The notes: generated by a model not told the origin, from the sequence alone. Numbered from the stretch's first letter, positions 43,642-53,847 are shown. The stretch is 64,000 bases of DNA from Streptomyces formicae (GCF_022647665.1 NZ_CP071872.1:7502001-7566000); one strand, 5' to 3'. A program made the numbers and translations.

Positions 43642-45222
43642 ATGAACAGTCTCGACTGGACCGTGCTCATCGGCTACTTCGGCGTGATGGTCGCCATCGG
43701 CATCTGGTCCCACAAGCGTGTGGACAACGTCAGCGACTTCTTCACCGCCGGCGGCAAGATGCCATGGTGGCTGTCGGGCATCTCGCACCACATGTCCGGC
43801 TACAGCGCGGTCATGTTCACGGGGTACGCCGCCATCGCCTACACCTACGGCGTGACCTCGTACGTCACCTGGTCCTTCCCCATCGCCATCGGCATTGCGA
43901 TCGGCTCCAGGCTCTTCGCTCCCCGCCTCAACCGGGTCCGCTCCCGCCTGCACGTCGCCTCGCCCCTCGAATACCTCAAGGGCCGCTACAACCTGCCCAC
44001 ACAGCAGGCGCTCGCCTGGTCGGGCGTCCTGCTGAAGATCGTCGACGTCGGCGCGAAATGGGCCGCCATCGCCACCCTGCTCTCCGTCTTCACCGGCGTC
44101 TCGCTCAACATGGGCATCCTGATCACCGGCGCCGTGACCGCCGTCTACTGCACCGTCGGCGGACTCTGGGCCGACGCCCTCACCGAACTCGGGCAGTTCA
44201 TCATCCAGCTCCTGGCCGGCGTCGCGATGCTCATCGCGGTCATGGCCGAACTCGGCGGCTTCAGCAGCCTCTGGACCGTCTGGGACGAACCGGTCATGCA
44301 GGGCCACACCAAGCCGCTCGCCGGCCCGTACATGATGGTGTTCCTGATCGCCTACCTCTTCATCAAGACGTTCGAGTACTCGGGAGGCATGTGGAACCAG
44401 GCCCAGCGCTACATGGCCACCGAATCCGCCGAGTCCGCCGAGCGCTCCGGCCGGCTCTCCGCCCTGCTCTGGCTGATCTGGCCGCTGGTGCTGTTCTTCC
44501 CGATGTGGGTGGCCCCGGTGATCCTCCAGGGCCAGAAGAACGTCGTCCCGGCCGACTCGTACGCCATCATGGCCGAGCAGCTGCTGCCCCACGGGCTGCT
44601 GGGACTGGTCGTCGTGGGCTTCTTCTCCCACACGATGGCGATGTGCTCCTCGGACGCCAACGCGATCGCGGCGGTCGTCACGCGCGACATCATGCCCGCG
44701 GTCTCCCGCAAGGTCCGTGAATGGGACACACGTGCCGGGCTGCTGGCCGCCCGCTGGTCGACGCTGCTCTTCCTCGGTCTGTCGATGGCGATCGCGACGC
44801 AGGTCAACTCGGACTTCTTCGGGGACATCATCACGGTCGTCATCAAGTGGGTGGCGGGTCTGATGGGTCCGATCGCGATCCCGCTGATGCTCGGTCTGCT
44901 CCCCTGGTTCCGCAAGAGCGGTCCCACGGCGGCGCTGTTGAGCTGGGGCCTGGGCCTGTTGACGTTCTGGCTGGTCAACTACCCGATCAGCTGGCAGATC
45001 GAGGGCGGGGTCCCGCTGCAGTACCAGGTGTCGATCCCGCTGGTGGTCTCGCTGGTTCTCTTCATCCTGGTCGGCTACATCAAGCCGGAGGACACTCCGG
45101 AGCGGGACGGCATCCTCGCGCAGCTCAACCCGGACGGGGACGGCGGCGCGGCGGGGGCCGCGATCCCGGCCCCGGCGGGTCCGGCGGCGGTGCCGCCGGT
45201 CCGGGAGGGCGCGGACGGCTGA
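43642..45222 (+). CDS. Sodium:solute symporter (SSS family)
   Basis: The 526-residue transporter has about thirteen predicted membrane helices. Sodium symporter features include ISHHMSGYSAVMFTGYAAIA near residue 50 and GGLWADALTELGQFIIQLLA at about 173. The last 40 residues are a proline/alanine-rich tail. ATG 43,642 has GGAGGGGGA upstream. The family imports sugars, amino acids or organic acids; the substrate here cannot be read. It lies alone between terminators. Confidence 0.85.
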   Translation: MNSLDWTVLIGYFGVMVAIGIWSHKRVDNVSDFFTAGGKMPWWLSGISHHMSGYSAVMFTGYAAIAYTYGVTSYVTWSFPIAIGIAIGSRLFAPRLNRVRSRLHVASPLEYLKGRYNLPTQQALAWSGVLLKIVDVGAKWAAIATLLSVFTGVSLNMGILITGAVTAVYCTVGGLWADALTELGQFIIQLLAGVAMLIAVMAELGGFSSLWTVWDEPVMQGHTKPLAGPYMMVFLIAYLFIKTFEYSGGMWNQAQRYMATESAESAERSGRLSALLWLIWPLVLFFPMWVAPVILQGQKNVVPADSYAIMAEQLLPHGLLGLVVVGFFSHTMAMCSSDANAIAAVVTRDIMPAVSRKVREWDTRAGLLAARWSTLLFLGLSMAIATQVNSDFFGDIITVVIKWVAGLMGPIAIPLMLGLLPWFRKSGPTAALLSWGLGLLTFWLVNYPISWQIEGGVPLQYQVSIPLVVSLVLFILVGYIKPEDTPERDGILAQLNPDGDGGAAGAAIPAPAGPAAVPPVREGADG

Positions 45223-45252
45223 AGGCCCCGCTCCGGCGGTCCTTCTCCGGCC

Positions 45253-45290
45253 CGAGGGCCCCGGCACCTCACGGGGGTGCCGGGCCCTCG
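45253..45290 (+). terminator. Terminator between convergent symporter and ADP-ribosylglycohydrolase genes
   Basis: CGAGGGCCCCGGCACC (45,253-45,268) pairs with GGTGCCGGGCCCTCG (45,276-45,290) with one bulged C. It can serve both converging genes. Confidence 0.78.
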
Positions 45291-45339
45291 TCCGTGGTCC
45301 GCGGCCCGTGGTCCGAAGTCCGCGTGGTCCGTGCGTGCG

Positions 45340-46464
45340 TCAGCCGCGCGGGTAGCGCTGGAGCCAGCCCTGGGCCGAGACGGCCGGGCCGTGGAGGGCG
45401 GGACCCTGGGTCATCTCCATGGCGAAGTCGTCGGCGAGTTCGAGGATGGTGGGGCGGCCCTCCAGCTCCGCGAGCCACGCGGGCGGCAGCGCCGTCTCGC
45501 CGTGCAGGGCTCCGAGGAGCGCGCCGCAGAGGGTGCCGGTGATGTGGGAGGCGCCGTCGTGGTTGACGGCGAGGCGCAGGCCGTGGCGGATGTCGTCGCT
45601 GACGAGGGTGGCGTAGACGGCGACGGCGAGGGCCTCCTCGGCGTGCTCCGGGTCGCCCAGGGCGGCGATACGGGCCGGGCTGGGGATGCCCTGCCGTACG
45701 GCGCCGAGGGCCTGCTTCAGGGCGTCGGTGACCGGCAGATGGCCGGGGCGCGGGGCGAGGAGGGCGAGGGCGCGCTGGACCGAGCCGTCGACGGTCTCGC
45801 CGCGGGCCAGTCCGTGCACGATCACGGCGAAGGCGCCGGCCGAGAGATACGCGGTGGGGTGCCCGTGGGTCTGTGTCGCGCACTCCACGGCGAGCTGGCA
45901 GACGAGCTGCGGCTCCCAGCCCACCAGCAGTCCGAAGGGCGCCGAGCGGACCAGGGCTCCGGCGTCGCGGGCGGTGGGGTTCTTGGGCTTGTCAAGGGTG
46001 CCGAGTATCTCGTCCGCGAGGCCGGTCAGGCTGGCTCTGTCGGGGTCGCGGCGGGTGTAGAGCCACTCCTCGCGGGCGAGCCAGCCGTTGTCCTTGCGGC
46101 GTTCGTCGGGACCCCAGTCGCGCTGGGTCGCGGCCCAGCGCAGATGGGCGCGGTGCACGTCGGTGGGCGGGTGCCAGGCGCCGGTATCGCGGCGCACCTG
46201 GGCCCGTATGAGGCCGTCGACGGTGAAGAGGGTCAGCTGGGTGGCGGCGGTGACGGCGCCGCGGCGGCCGTAGGCGGGCACGTAGTCGTCGACACCGTCG
46301 GTGCCGTGGGCGGTGCGTATCTCGTCGAGGGTCAGCTCCGCGACGCCGGCGCCGAGCGCGTCCCCGGTGGCGGCACCGAGCAGACAGCCGCGTACCCGGG
46401 CGCGGAAGTCCTGCTGCTCGGCTCGGCCCCAGACGGCTGTGGCTGCGGTGCTCGCTGTGGTCAC
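45340..46464 (-). CDS. ADP-ribosylglycohydrolase family protein with altered metal sites
   Basis: The 374-residue protein has the family opening RGCLLGAATGDALGAGVAEL. A binuclear-metal enzyme of this family has T-D-D-T in the next motif and D-x-D-S/T near the end. Here these are TAATQLTLFTVDGLIRA (about residue 66) and NHDGASHITGTLCGALLGAL (about 295). The paired aspartates of the first motif and the last aspartate of the second are replaced. It is therefore probably a non-catalytic relative or has a different activity. GTG 46,464 has GAGGAGGGG seven bases upstream. Confidence 0.8.
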   Translation of the reverse strand: MTTASTAATAVWGRAEQQDFRARVRGCLLGAATGDALGAGVAELTLDEIRTAHGTDGVDDYVPAYGRRGAVTAATQLTLFTVDGLIRAQVRRDTGAWHPPTDVHRAHLRWAATQRDWGPDERRKDNGWLAREEWLYTRRDPDRASLTGLADEILGTLDKPKNPTARDAGALVRSAPFGLLVGWEPQLVCQLAVECATQTHGHPTAYLSAGAFAVIVHGLARGETVDGSVQRALALLAPRPGHLPVTDALKQALGAVRQGIPSPARIAALGDPEHAEEALAVAVYATLVSDDIRHGLRLAVNHDGASHITGTLCGALLGALHGETALPPAWLAELEGRPTILELADDFAMEMTQGPALHGPAVSAQGWLQRYPRG

Positions 46465-46645
46465 GCGGCATCCCCTCCTCACTCGTGCGCAGCACTGTAA
46501 TCGAACGCGTGAGATCGCTTCACGGGCGGAATCCTGCCGGGGCGGGTCGGGACACGCCGACGACCGGTCGTCCTTCAGGCCGGTTTTGACCGCTGTTCAT
46601 GACGGATTTCCGGATGCGCCGTGCGGAACCCGTTGGATCCGTGCC

Positions 46646-47752
46646 ATGACCCTTCTTACTCGTGTCACTTCGGTGAAGGCCCCCGCCACCTGCGCCGCGG
46701 TCGCCGCCGCCGCGCTGCTCACCGGCCTGGTCGCGCCCGGTGCCGCCGCGGCCCACCCGCACCACTCCCCCGCCCACCACGGCCAGTCCCGTGCGGAGAT
46801 CCCGTTCACCGCCGCCACCGTGACCGCGGGCGACGACGGCTCGTACACCGTCAGCTGGAACGCCCCCGGCGTCCGCAAGGTCAGCGTCCGCGCGGGCGGC
46901 AGGACCGTGGCGCGCGGCGACGGCCGCGACTCGGTCGTCGTCCGCGGGCTGCCGGCGGCCGACCGCCAGTGGTTCGACCTCGTCCCCGAGCGCGGCGGCT
47001 CCCTGCGCCTCGCCGACCGCCTCGTCAGGCTGGAGGGCACGGTCAACTTCCGTGACGCGGGCGGCTACCGCACCCGCGACGGCCAGTGGGTGAAGATGGG
47101 CGAGATCTACCGCTCGGACTCGCTGGAGAAGCTGACCGCCGGGGACCTGGCCAAGCTGGCGCGGCTCGGCGTCCGTACGGTCTTCGACCTGCGCATGGAG
47201 TCCGAGCGCACCTCCGCGCCGGACAAGGTCCCGGCCGGCGCCACGCACGTCGTCGCCGACGTCATCGGGGACTCCCCCGCCTTCGGCGCCATGCCGACGA
47301 CCGAGGCGGAGGCGGTGAAGATGATGGTGGACGGCGAGAAGGTCATGGTCAGCGGCGAGTCCGCGAAGGCCGCGTACACCTCCGTCTTCGGCGGCATCGC
47401 CGACGCCGACAAGCACGCCGTCCTCTTCCACTGCACCGCGGGCAAGGACCGTACGGGCTGGTCGAACGCCGCCCTGCTGACCGCGCTCGGCGTCCCGCGC
47501 GAGACGGTCATGGCCGACTACCTCGCCAGCAACGTCTACCGCCGCGCCGCCAACGAGGCGATCCTCGCCCACATGACGGCCGAGCAGTCGAAGGTCTACA
47601 AGCCGCTGCTCGACGTGCGGACCGAGTACCTGAACTCCGGCTTCGCCGAGGTCCAGGACGAGTACGGCTCCTTCAACCGCTACCTGGACAAGGCGCTCGG
47701 CATCAACGCCCGGGAGCTGCGGGAGCTGCGCAAGGACCTGCTGGTCGGCTGA
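46646..47752 (+). CDS. Secreted tyrosine-specific protein phosphatase
   Basis: The 368-residue protein has a signal peptide (ATCAAVAAAALLTGLVAPGA to AAAHPHH) and a beta-sandwich-like domain (about residues 50-130). A phosphatase domain of the bacterial PTP/dual-specificity type follows: GTVNFRDAGGYRTRDG, then HCTAGKDRTGWSNAALL with the C-x5-R loop (about residue 262). The ATG is chosen because the signal starts there; a longer open frame upstream lacks support. The next gene starts 49 bases on and is also secreted, so the two may be co-expressed. Confidence 0.87.
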   Translation: MTLLTRVTSVKAPATCAAVAAAALLTGLVAPGAAAAHPHHSPAHHGQSRAEIPFTAATVTAGDDGSYTVSWNAPGVRKVSVRAGGRTVARGDGRDSVVVRGLPAADRQWFDLVPERGGSLRLADRLVRLEGTVNFRDAGGYRTRDGQWVKMGEIYRSDSLEKLTAGDLAKLARLGVRTVFDLRMESERTSAPDKVPAGATHVVADVIGDSPAFGAMPTTEAEAVKMMVDGEKVMVSGESAKAAYTSVFGGIADADKHAVLFHCTAGKDRTGWSNAALLTALGVPRETVMADYLASNVYRRAANEAILAHMTAEQSKVYKPLLDVRTEYLNSGFAEVQDEYGSFNRYLDKALGINARELRELRKDLLVG

Positions 47753-47801
47753 GACCGGCACACCGCAGGCATCCGCACCGCCGAGAAAGGCTGAAACACC
47801 C

Positions 47802-48590
47802 ATGCAGCGACGCCACTTCGCCGCCGCAGTCGCAGCAGCGACCGCCGGTCTGGCGACCGCGGGCACCGCGACCGCCGCCGCCCACCACCCGGGCTCCGTC
47901 CCTGGTGGCGACGGCGCGCTCCTGCGCACCATGCTCGCGGCCCTGTCCGACGAGCTCGACGACCGGCACACCGCCCGCGCCCTCGTCCCGCACCTCGCGG
48001 ACATCGGCTTCGACTGGCACCCTGAGACGGCTCCCCTGGAGAAGCTCGACTTCATCGTCGCGTACGACTTCGGGAACCGTGCCCCGGCCGGCGGCGGGGA
48101 CCCGTCGAAGGTCCTGTACGAGCCGGGTCCCGTCAACGAGGAGCTGGCCGGCACCGTCGCCCGGGTCCGCGCGAAGCGGGACGTCCCGGTCTACGCCCAG
48201 TGGGAGATCGCCCGTTTCCTCGACTCCAAGTACGGCATGGACCGGGTGGTCTCGATCGAGCCGGTGATCGCACCGGACGGCACGATCACCTACCTCAGCA
48301 CCGACGGGGTCGCCGCGCAGGTCGTGGAGGCCCGCAAGCAGCTGCCCGGCGGGATCGGCACCGCGGGCGTGATCGGCTTCCGCGACCACGTCAAGCGCTG
48401 TGTGCTGACGACGCGGGACCGGGGCATGACGGCGTACGCCCCGCGCGGCTTCGCCATGCCGGGGACGTATGACCCCGAGTCGGGCCAGCCCTGGACGCGG
48501 CGGCGGGATCTCTACCTGGTCACCGACATGATGGCCCAGTGGACGATGCTCCAGAAGAAGCTGATCACGGCGGCCTACCCCAACGGCTGA
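47802..48590 (+). CDS. Secreted protein of unknown function next to the phosphatase
   Basis: The 262-residue protein has a Tat-like start (RRHFAAAVAAATAGLATAG), then a mature domain. A Rossmann-like segment LDFIVAYDFGN with PVYAQWEIARFLDSKYG resembles YdcF/SanA-type proteins, though the key residues do not match clearly. No lipobox. AAAGG precedes the ATG. Proximity to the secreted phosphatase suggests a shared extracytoplasmic role. A hairpin terminator follows. Confidence 0.6.
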   Translation: MQRRHFAAAVAAATAGLATAGTATAAAHHPGSVPGGDGALLRTMLAALSDELDDRHTARALVPHLADIGFDWHPETAPLEKLDFIVAYDFGNRAPAGGGDPSKVLYEPGPVNEELAGTVARVRAKRDVPVYAQWEIARFLDSKYGMDRVVSIEPVIAPDGTITYLSTDGVAAQVVEARKQLPGGIGTAGVIGFRDHVKRCVLTTRDRGMTAYAPRGFAMPGTYDPESGQPWTRRRDLYLVTDMMAQWTMLQKKLITAAYPNG

Positions 48591-48609
48591 CGCACTGAAC
48601 AGCTGACCG

Positions 48610-48642
48610 GCTGACCGGCCGGTCGGCGATCGGCCGGTCGGC
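48610..48642 (+). terminator. Terminator between converging genes
   Basis: GCTGACCGGCCG (48,610-48,621) pairs with CGGCCGGTCGGC (48,631-48,642) with one G-T pair. It lies between the secreted protein gene and fbiC, which converge. Confidence 0.7.
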
Positions 48643-48658
48643 TGCTCCCTCCGGTGCG

Positions 48659-51250
48659 CTACTCCAGCACCGGCAGCAGCTCGGGGAGGTGCCCGTCCGA
48701 CGCGAGCCCCACGGCGACGCGCTCGGGCGGCACCTCCCCGTACGTCGTCGTACGGGGCCGTGCCGGCCTTCCCGCCGCCTCCGCGATCGCGACCAGGTCG
48801 CGGATGGAGCGGTAGGAGCCGTAACCGGAGCCGGCCATCCGGGAGATGGTCTCCTCCATCAGCGTGCCGCCCAGGTCGTTCGCCCCCGAGCGGAGCATCT
48901 CGGCGGCGCCTTCCGCGCCGAGCTTCACCCAGCTGGTCTGGATGTTGGTGATGTGGGGGTGGAGGAGCAGCCGCGCCATCGCCGTGACGGCCCGGTTGTC
49001 CCGGATGGTCGGGCCCGGCCGGGCGATACCGGCCAGATAGACCGGCGCGTTGGTGTGGATGAAGGGCAGGGTCACGAACTCCGTGAATCCGCTGGTCTCC
49101 TGCTGGATCCTCGCCAGGGTCCGGAAGTGCCCGAGCCAGTGCCGCGGCTGGTCGACGTGCCCGTACATCATCGTGGACGAGGAGCGGATGCCCAGCTCAT
49201 GGGCGGTGGTGACGACCTCGATCCAGGTGGCGGTCGGCAGCTTGCCCTTGGTCAGCACCCAGCGGACCTCGTCGTCGAGGATCTCGGCGGCGGTCCCCGG
49301 GATGGAGTCGAGCCCGGCCTCCTTCGCGGCCGTGAGCCACTCGCGGACCGACATCCCGGTGCGGGCCGCGCCGTTGACGACCTCCATCGGCGAGAAGGCG
49401 TGCACATGCATGTCCGGGACGCGCTGCTTCACGGCGCGTGCGATGTCGAAGTAGGCCGTGCCCGGCAGGTCCGGGTGGATGCCGCCCTGCATGCAGACCT
49501 CGACGGCACCGACGTCCCACGCCTGCGCCGCCCGGTCGGCGACCTGGTCGAGGGAGAGCGTGTACGCGTCGGCGTCGGTGCGGCGCTGGGCGAAGGCGCA
49601 GAAACGGCAGCCGGTGTAGCAGACGTTGGTGAAGTTGATGTTGCGGGTGACGATGTACGTCACGTCGTCGCCGACGACATCGCGCCGCAGGTCGTCGGCG
49701 ATCCGGCAGAGCGCGTCGAGCGCGGGCCCGTCGGTGTGGAGGAGGGCGAGGGCCTCGTCGTCGCTGAGCTTCGTCGGGTCGTCGGCGGCGGTGGCCAGGG
49801 CGGAGCGTACGTCCGTGTCGATACGGGACGGCACCATGCCGGGGGCGGCTGCCTCGCGGAGCGCCTCCCAGTCGCCGTAGACGTGGTCGAAGTCGTCGCG
49901 GCGGTCGAAGGTCCGGCCGTCCGTGTCGATGGTGCGGTGCAGATCGGTCCGGCCACGGGCGGTGAACCCCTCGTCGGGCTCCTGCCACGGCAGTCCGGCG
50001 GGCCTGGCGGCCTCGTCCGCGAGGCCGGTCTCCGGGTCTGCCAGCGCCCGCACGTGCGGCAGCAGCCGCGGGTCCAGCCAGGGCTCGCCGCGCTGGACGA
50101 ACTCCGGGTACACGCACAGCCGTTCGCGCAGCTCGAAGCCCGCCGCGGCGGACTGCTCGGCGAGCCGCTCGATCCCCGGCCAGGGCCGCTCCGGGTTGAC
50201 GTGGTCGATGGTGAGCGGCGAGACCCCGCCCCAGTCGTCGATCCCGGCGTCGATCAGCCGCCGGTACTCGCCGTCGACGAGATTTGGCGGCGCCTGGAGA
50301 CAGCCGGACGGGCCCATGATGTGGCGGGCCACGGCGACGGTCGCGACCAGGTCGTCCAGCTCGGCGTCCGGCATGCCGCGCATCGCCGTGTCCGGCTTGG
50401 CGCGGAAGTTCTGGATGATCAGCTCCTGGATGCCGTGGTAGGCGCGGGCGACGCGGCGCAGGGCGAACAGCGAGTCCGCGCGCTCCTCGTACGTCTCCCC
50501 GATCCCGATCAGCAGCCCGCTGGTGAACGGCACCGAGCTGCGCCCCGCGTCCTCCAGCACGCGCAGCCGCACCGCCGGCTCCTTGTCCGGCGACCCGTGG
50601 TGCGGCTGGCCGGGCTCGGACCAGAGGCGGGTCGCCGTGGTCTCCAGCATCATGCCCATCGACGGGGCGACCGGCTTGAGCCGCTGGAAGTCGGTCCAGG
50701 TCATCACCCCGGGGTTGAGGTGCGGCAGCAGCCCGGTCTCCTCCAGGATCCGGATCGCCATGGCCCGTACGTACGCGATCGTGTCGTCGTACCCGTGCGC
50801 GTCGAGCCACTCCCGCGCCTCGGGCCACCGGTCCTCGGGCTTGTCCCCGAGCGTGATCAGCGCCTCCTTGCAGCCCAGCTCCGCCCCGCGGCGGGCGACG
50901 TCCAGCACCTCGTCCGGCGACATGAACGCCCCGTGCCCGGCGCGGCGGAGCTTGCCGGGCACGGTGACGAAGGTGCAGTAGTGGCACTTGTCCCGGCACA
51001 GCCGCGTGAGCGGAATGAACACGCTCTTCGAGTACGTGATGACCCCCGCCCGCCCGGCGGCTTCCAGCCCGGCGTCCCGCACCCGCGCGGCAGAAGCGCA
51101 CAGGTCGTCCAGATCCGCGCCGCGCGCCTGCAACAGCACGGCCGCCTCGGCCACGTCGAGCGCGACGCCGTCGCGAGCTCGCTTGAGGGCGCGGCGCATG
51201 GCGTTGGCGGTGGGGGGTGCGGGCTGCGGTCCGGGCTGGTGATCCGTCAT
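48659..51250 (-). CDS. fbiC: FbiC: bifunctional FO (F420 precursor) synthase
   Basis: The 863-residue enzyme fuses CofG and CofH, two radical SAM halves that join 5-amino-6-ribitylaminouracil and tyrosine to make 7,8-didemethyl-8-hydroxy-5-deazariboflavin for coenzyme F420. The iron-sulfur motifs are CRDKCHYC (about residue 87) and CYTGCRFC (about 548). Around them are CofG/CofH signatures such as HLNPGVMTWTDFQRL and GGIHPDLPGTAYFD. The length is the normal size of actinobacterial FbiC. ATG 51,250 begins the conserved N-terminus (MTDHQPG); the open frame upstream is not coding-like. Intact. Confidence 0.95.
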   Translation of the reverse strand: MTDHQPGPQPAPPTANAMRRALKRARDGVALDVAEAAVLLQARGADLDDLCASAARVRDAGLEAAGRAGVITYSKSVFIPLTRLCRDKCHYCTFVTVPGKLRRAGHGAFMSPDEVLDVARRGAELGCKEALITLGDKPEDRWPEAREWLDAHGYDDTIAYVRAMAIRILEETGLLPHLNPGVMTWTDFQRLKPVAPSMGMMLETTATRLWSEPGQPHHGSPDKEPAVRLRVLEDAGRSSVPFTSGLLIGIGETYEERADSLFALRRVARAYHGIQELIIQNFRAKPDTAMRGMPDAELDDLVATVAVARHIMGPSGCLQAPPNLVDGEYRRLIDAGIDDWGGVSPLTIDHVNPERPWPGIERLAEQSAAAGFELRERLCVYPEFVQRGEPWLDPRLLPHVRALADPETGLADEAARPAGLPWQEPDEGFTARGRTDLHRTIDTDGRTFDRRDDFDHVYGDWEALREAAAPGMVPSRIDTDVRSALATAADDPTKLSDDEALALLHTDGPALDALCRIADDLRRDVVGDDVTYIVTRNINFTNVCYTGCRFCAFAQRRTDADAYTLSLDQVADRAAQAWDVGAVEVCMQGGIHPDLPGTAYFDIARAVKQRVPDMHVHAFSPMEVVNGAARTGMSVREWLTAAKEAGLDSIPGTAAEILDDEVRWVLTKGKLPTATWIEVVTTAHELGIRSSSTMMYGHVDQPRHWLGHFRTLARIQQETSGFTEFVTLPFIHTNAPVYLAGIARPGPTIRDNRAVTAMARLLLHPHITNIQTSWVKLGAEGAAEMLRSGANDLGGTLMEETISRMAGSGYGSYRSIRDLVAIAEAAGRPARPRTTTYGEVPPERVAVGLASDGHLPELLPVLE

Positions 51251-51401
51251 GCAGCGAGCATACGAGCGTGGACCGACAAGGGAGGGGGCACAAGCGGCCA
51301 TGTGCGGCCACGAACGGTAGCCGACGGAAAAGGGTCCCTCCGGCCACACGCCGGTGTCCCGGCTTGAGGAGCTGGGACACCGGGTGGCTCCCTCGATCTG
51401 T

Positions 51402-53176
51402 TTACGCAGGCGGGTAGACCAGCGTTATTTCCGTGTGTATACCGTCCTGGTCCACCTCGGGATACAGGGAAACTTCGCCGTCGGACCAACGAACGATGAG
51501 ATCGTTCGGCCGACGGTCCTCCGTGTAATCGCCGGAGGCGATGATGGTGGCGTGAGTCCACAGACTATTGGGAGACTTGACCTTCGTCTCTCCGTGGAAG
51601 CCGTTCTGATCGATGTCCTTGTAGATGGTCACTTCACCGTCCGTCCACCGCACCATCAGATCGTACTGCGCGCTGCCGACAAAGTCGCCCGCAGCGATGG
51701 TGGCTGCATGCTGCCAGGTTCCGTTCGGCGCGGAGAGCTTCTTCTCCCCGTGGAACCCGTCCCGGTTGACATCGGTGTAGAGAGTCACTTCACCGTCGGA
51801 CCACCGCACCAGAAGATCGTCGGTCCATTTGTTGGCGGTGTACCGGCCACCGGTTACCGATACGGCATGGGTCCACAAAGTGTTGGGCTTCTGGAGCTGG
51901 ACTTCACCGTGGAACCCTGTTTCGTCGACGTCCGGGTACAGAGTGAGTTCGCCGTCTTTCCAGCGCACGATGAGGTCGTCCGTGTCCTCACCGCTGAAGT
52001 CGCCGGCGGCTATGGTCGCCGCGTGCTTCCAAACGCCGCCTGGGGAAGCGAGCTTGATCTCCTTGTCGAAATTGTCCTCGTCCTCTCCAGCCCCCCGGTA
52101 GAGAGTGAGCTCGCCATCCGACCAGCGCACGACGAGGTCGGAGTAGTCCCATTCCCCAGGGTTCCCATCGGTGAAGTAACCACCTGCCAGCACCTCGGCA
52201 TGCTTCCATGTAGCCGCTGTGCCCAGGACACCACGGCCGGCCGGCTGCTTGTTGTTGACTGCGTCGTCGTACAGTGCCTTCGCGTCACCGTCAAGGTAGG
52301 AACTGTAGGAGATGTCATCCAGGTCACCGCCGGTTTTCCAGCCTCCGATGACACCGATGACTCCCCATCCGGAGCCCCGCTCGATGAGGAACGGACCGCC
52401 CGAGGCGCCACCGGAATAGGCTTTGCACTCGATTCGAAGGAAACTGCCGGGAATGCCGGGCGTCGAGCTGTTGAAGCGCACGGTCTTGTCGGTGCAGTCG
52501 AGTGGCCGCTTCTGGTTGGCTGGGTAGCCGATGAGGCGCACTGGATTGTGTTCGTACCCGGCGTTGATCATCAGCTCTGCACCGCCGACGACGTCCTGGA
52601 CCTCCTTACCACCCCGCTGCTCAAGCTGAAGGAAGTTGAAGTCCAGGTCTGCTGCCGCGTCCGGCCCCTTTGCCAGGTACCGCTTGTCGACGTAGATCCT
52701 GCCCGGCTTGACGGTGAAGGCGCCATGCGGTTTCTTGCCATCGTCGTACTGCGGGACGAAGGTGAGATTCTTTCGAGCATCCTGGTCGTCGAAGCAGCGG
52801 CCGGCGCTCATGACCAGGTTCTTGTGCGGGCTTTTGACCACAGTGCCGCCGCAGAAGCGGCCCGATCCTGTGCCGTCGTTCCAGAAGAACGTGCCCACTA
52901 TGGGCAGACCTTCGAACGGCTTGCTCGGTGAGGCGGCCAGCGCGTTGCGTCTGGCGGAAGGAGTGGCCTCGTCCTCCTTGACGGGCTTGGCCGAACGCAT
53001 GCGCTCCGGCGTCCAGTAAGCGTCCGCGTCAGCGGGCGTGAAACTCTGGCATCGTCATCGCCTGCTGCAGGCACGGGTGTGGCCGGTGGTGTCGGTTCGG
53101 CCTGTGCTGGGGCGATCGGCAGTAATGCCAGCGTGGCTCCAACTGATAAGGCCCCGATGAACATACGTATTCGCAT
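51402..53176 (-). pseudogene. Secreted trypsin-like serine protease with repeat domain, frameshifted after the signal peptide
   Basis: The corrected protein would be about 591 residues. It has a signal peptide (RMFIGALSVGATLALLPIAP, then AQAEP), a trypsin-like domain and a C-terminal region of about six beta-propeller-like repeats. Each repeat is near 48 residues, built on W-x-HA-x-x-IA-x-GDF and DDL-(I/M)-VRW-x-DGE. After codon GDDDA the signal frame runs on as arginine-rich, while the frame one base over reads SFTPADADAYWTPERMRSA and continues through the protease. A missing base at about 53,045-53,056 explains this. The catalytic His is also changed: MSAGRCFDD where AGHC is expected; Asp (DLDFNFLQL) and Ser (GGASGGPFL) are intact. 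Confidence 0.8.
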
Positions 53177-53280
53177 GGTTGCTTCTCCGTGGTCAAGCGA
53201 GAGGCAGATCACCCTTTGTAGCGAGATCCCCCCGGAGTAAGCCATGATCGTACGACCGAGAGCCACAGGGGGACGAGTTA

Positions 53281-53847
53281 ATGGCCAAGCTCACACCACA
53301 ACGCGTCCGCCGATGGGCGCTGACAATCGGCGCGACCGTCGCACTGGCAGGCGGTGCGGAATCGGCGATCGCCGAACAGATTCCGTTTCCCGGAGCCGGA
53401 TATGTGCGGGTCGACGGGCCAACTGCCCCTGGCGGCCTCGTCGCAATCACCGTGAAGGAGGAGCCTGGGAATCCGCACCCGACAGCGGTTTCGTTATCCA
53501 GTCCCGCTCTGGAATCGGATACGTCGCTCGGAGACACAGGCAGGGCCTGGGTCGGCGCGGCACGCGTTTCCGAGGGAACGAAGCCCGGAGCCTACAAGGT
53601 CAAGTTGGAGCTGAGATACGACGATGCTCCATGCATGAACGAGGAGGATCGGGACAGTGTCTGCGACTACGAACCCACCGTCCTCTGGAGCAGGGTCACC
53701 GTCGCAGCCCCTTCGGAAGGGCAATCGGGCGGCCAAGGATTCAGGCAAGGCGCAGCTGTGGGTGCGGCCGGCACCGCGCTTGGGATCCTGGCTGTGGTGG
53801 GGGTCCGCAGACTCAGTAGGCGGTCGTCCTCCCGCTCCACTCGCTGA
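53281..53847 (+). CDS. Secreted protein with C-terminal membrane anchor
   Basis: The 188-residue protein has a signal peptide (RRWALTIGATVALAGGAESA), an Ig-like beta domain with two Cys (PCMN; VCDYEP) and a C-terminal helix (AAGTALGILAVVGVRRLSRR). It is probably held on the outer face of the membrane. It is divergent from the protease gene, with about 100 bases between them. No catalytic motif and no LPxTG. ATG 53,281 has GGGGGACGAG upstream. Function is unknown. Confidence 0.6.
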   Translation: MAKLTPQRVRRWALTIGATVALAGGAESAIAEQIPFPGAGYVRVDGPTAPGGLVAITVKEEPGNPHPTAVSLSSPALESDTSLGDTGRAWVGAARVSEGTKPGAYKVKLELRYDDAPCMNEEDRDSVCDYEPTVLWSRVTVAAPSEGQSGGQGFRQGAAVGAAGTALGILAVVGVRRLSRRSSSRSTR

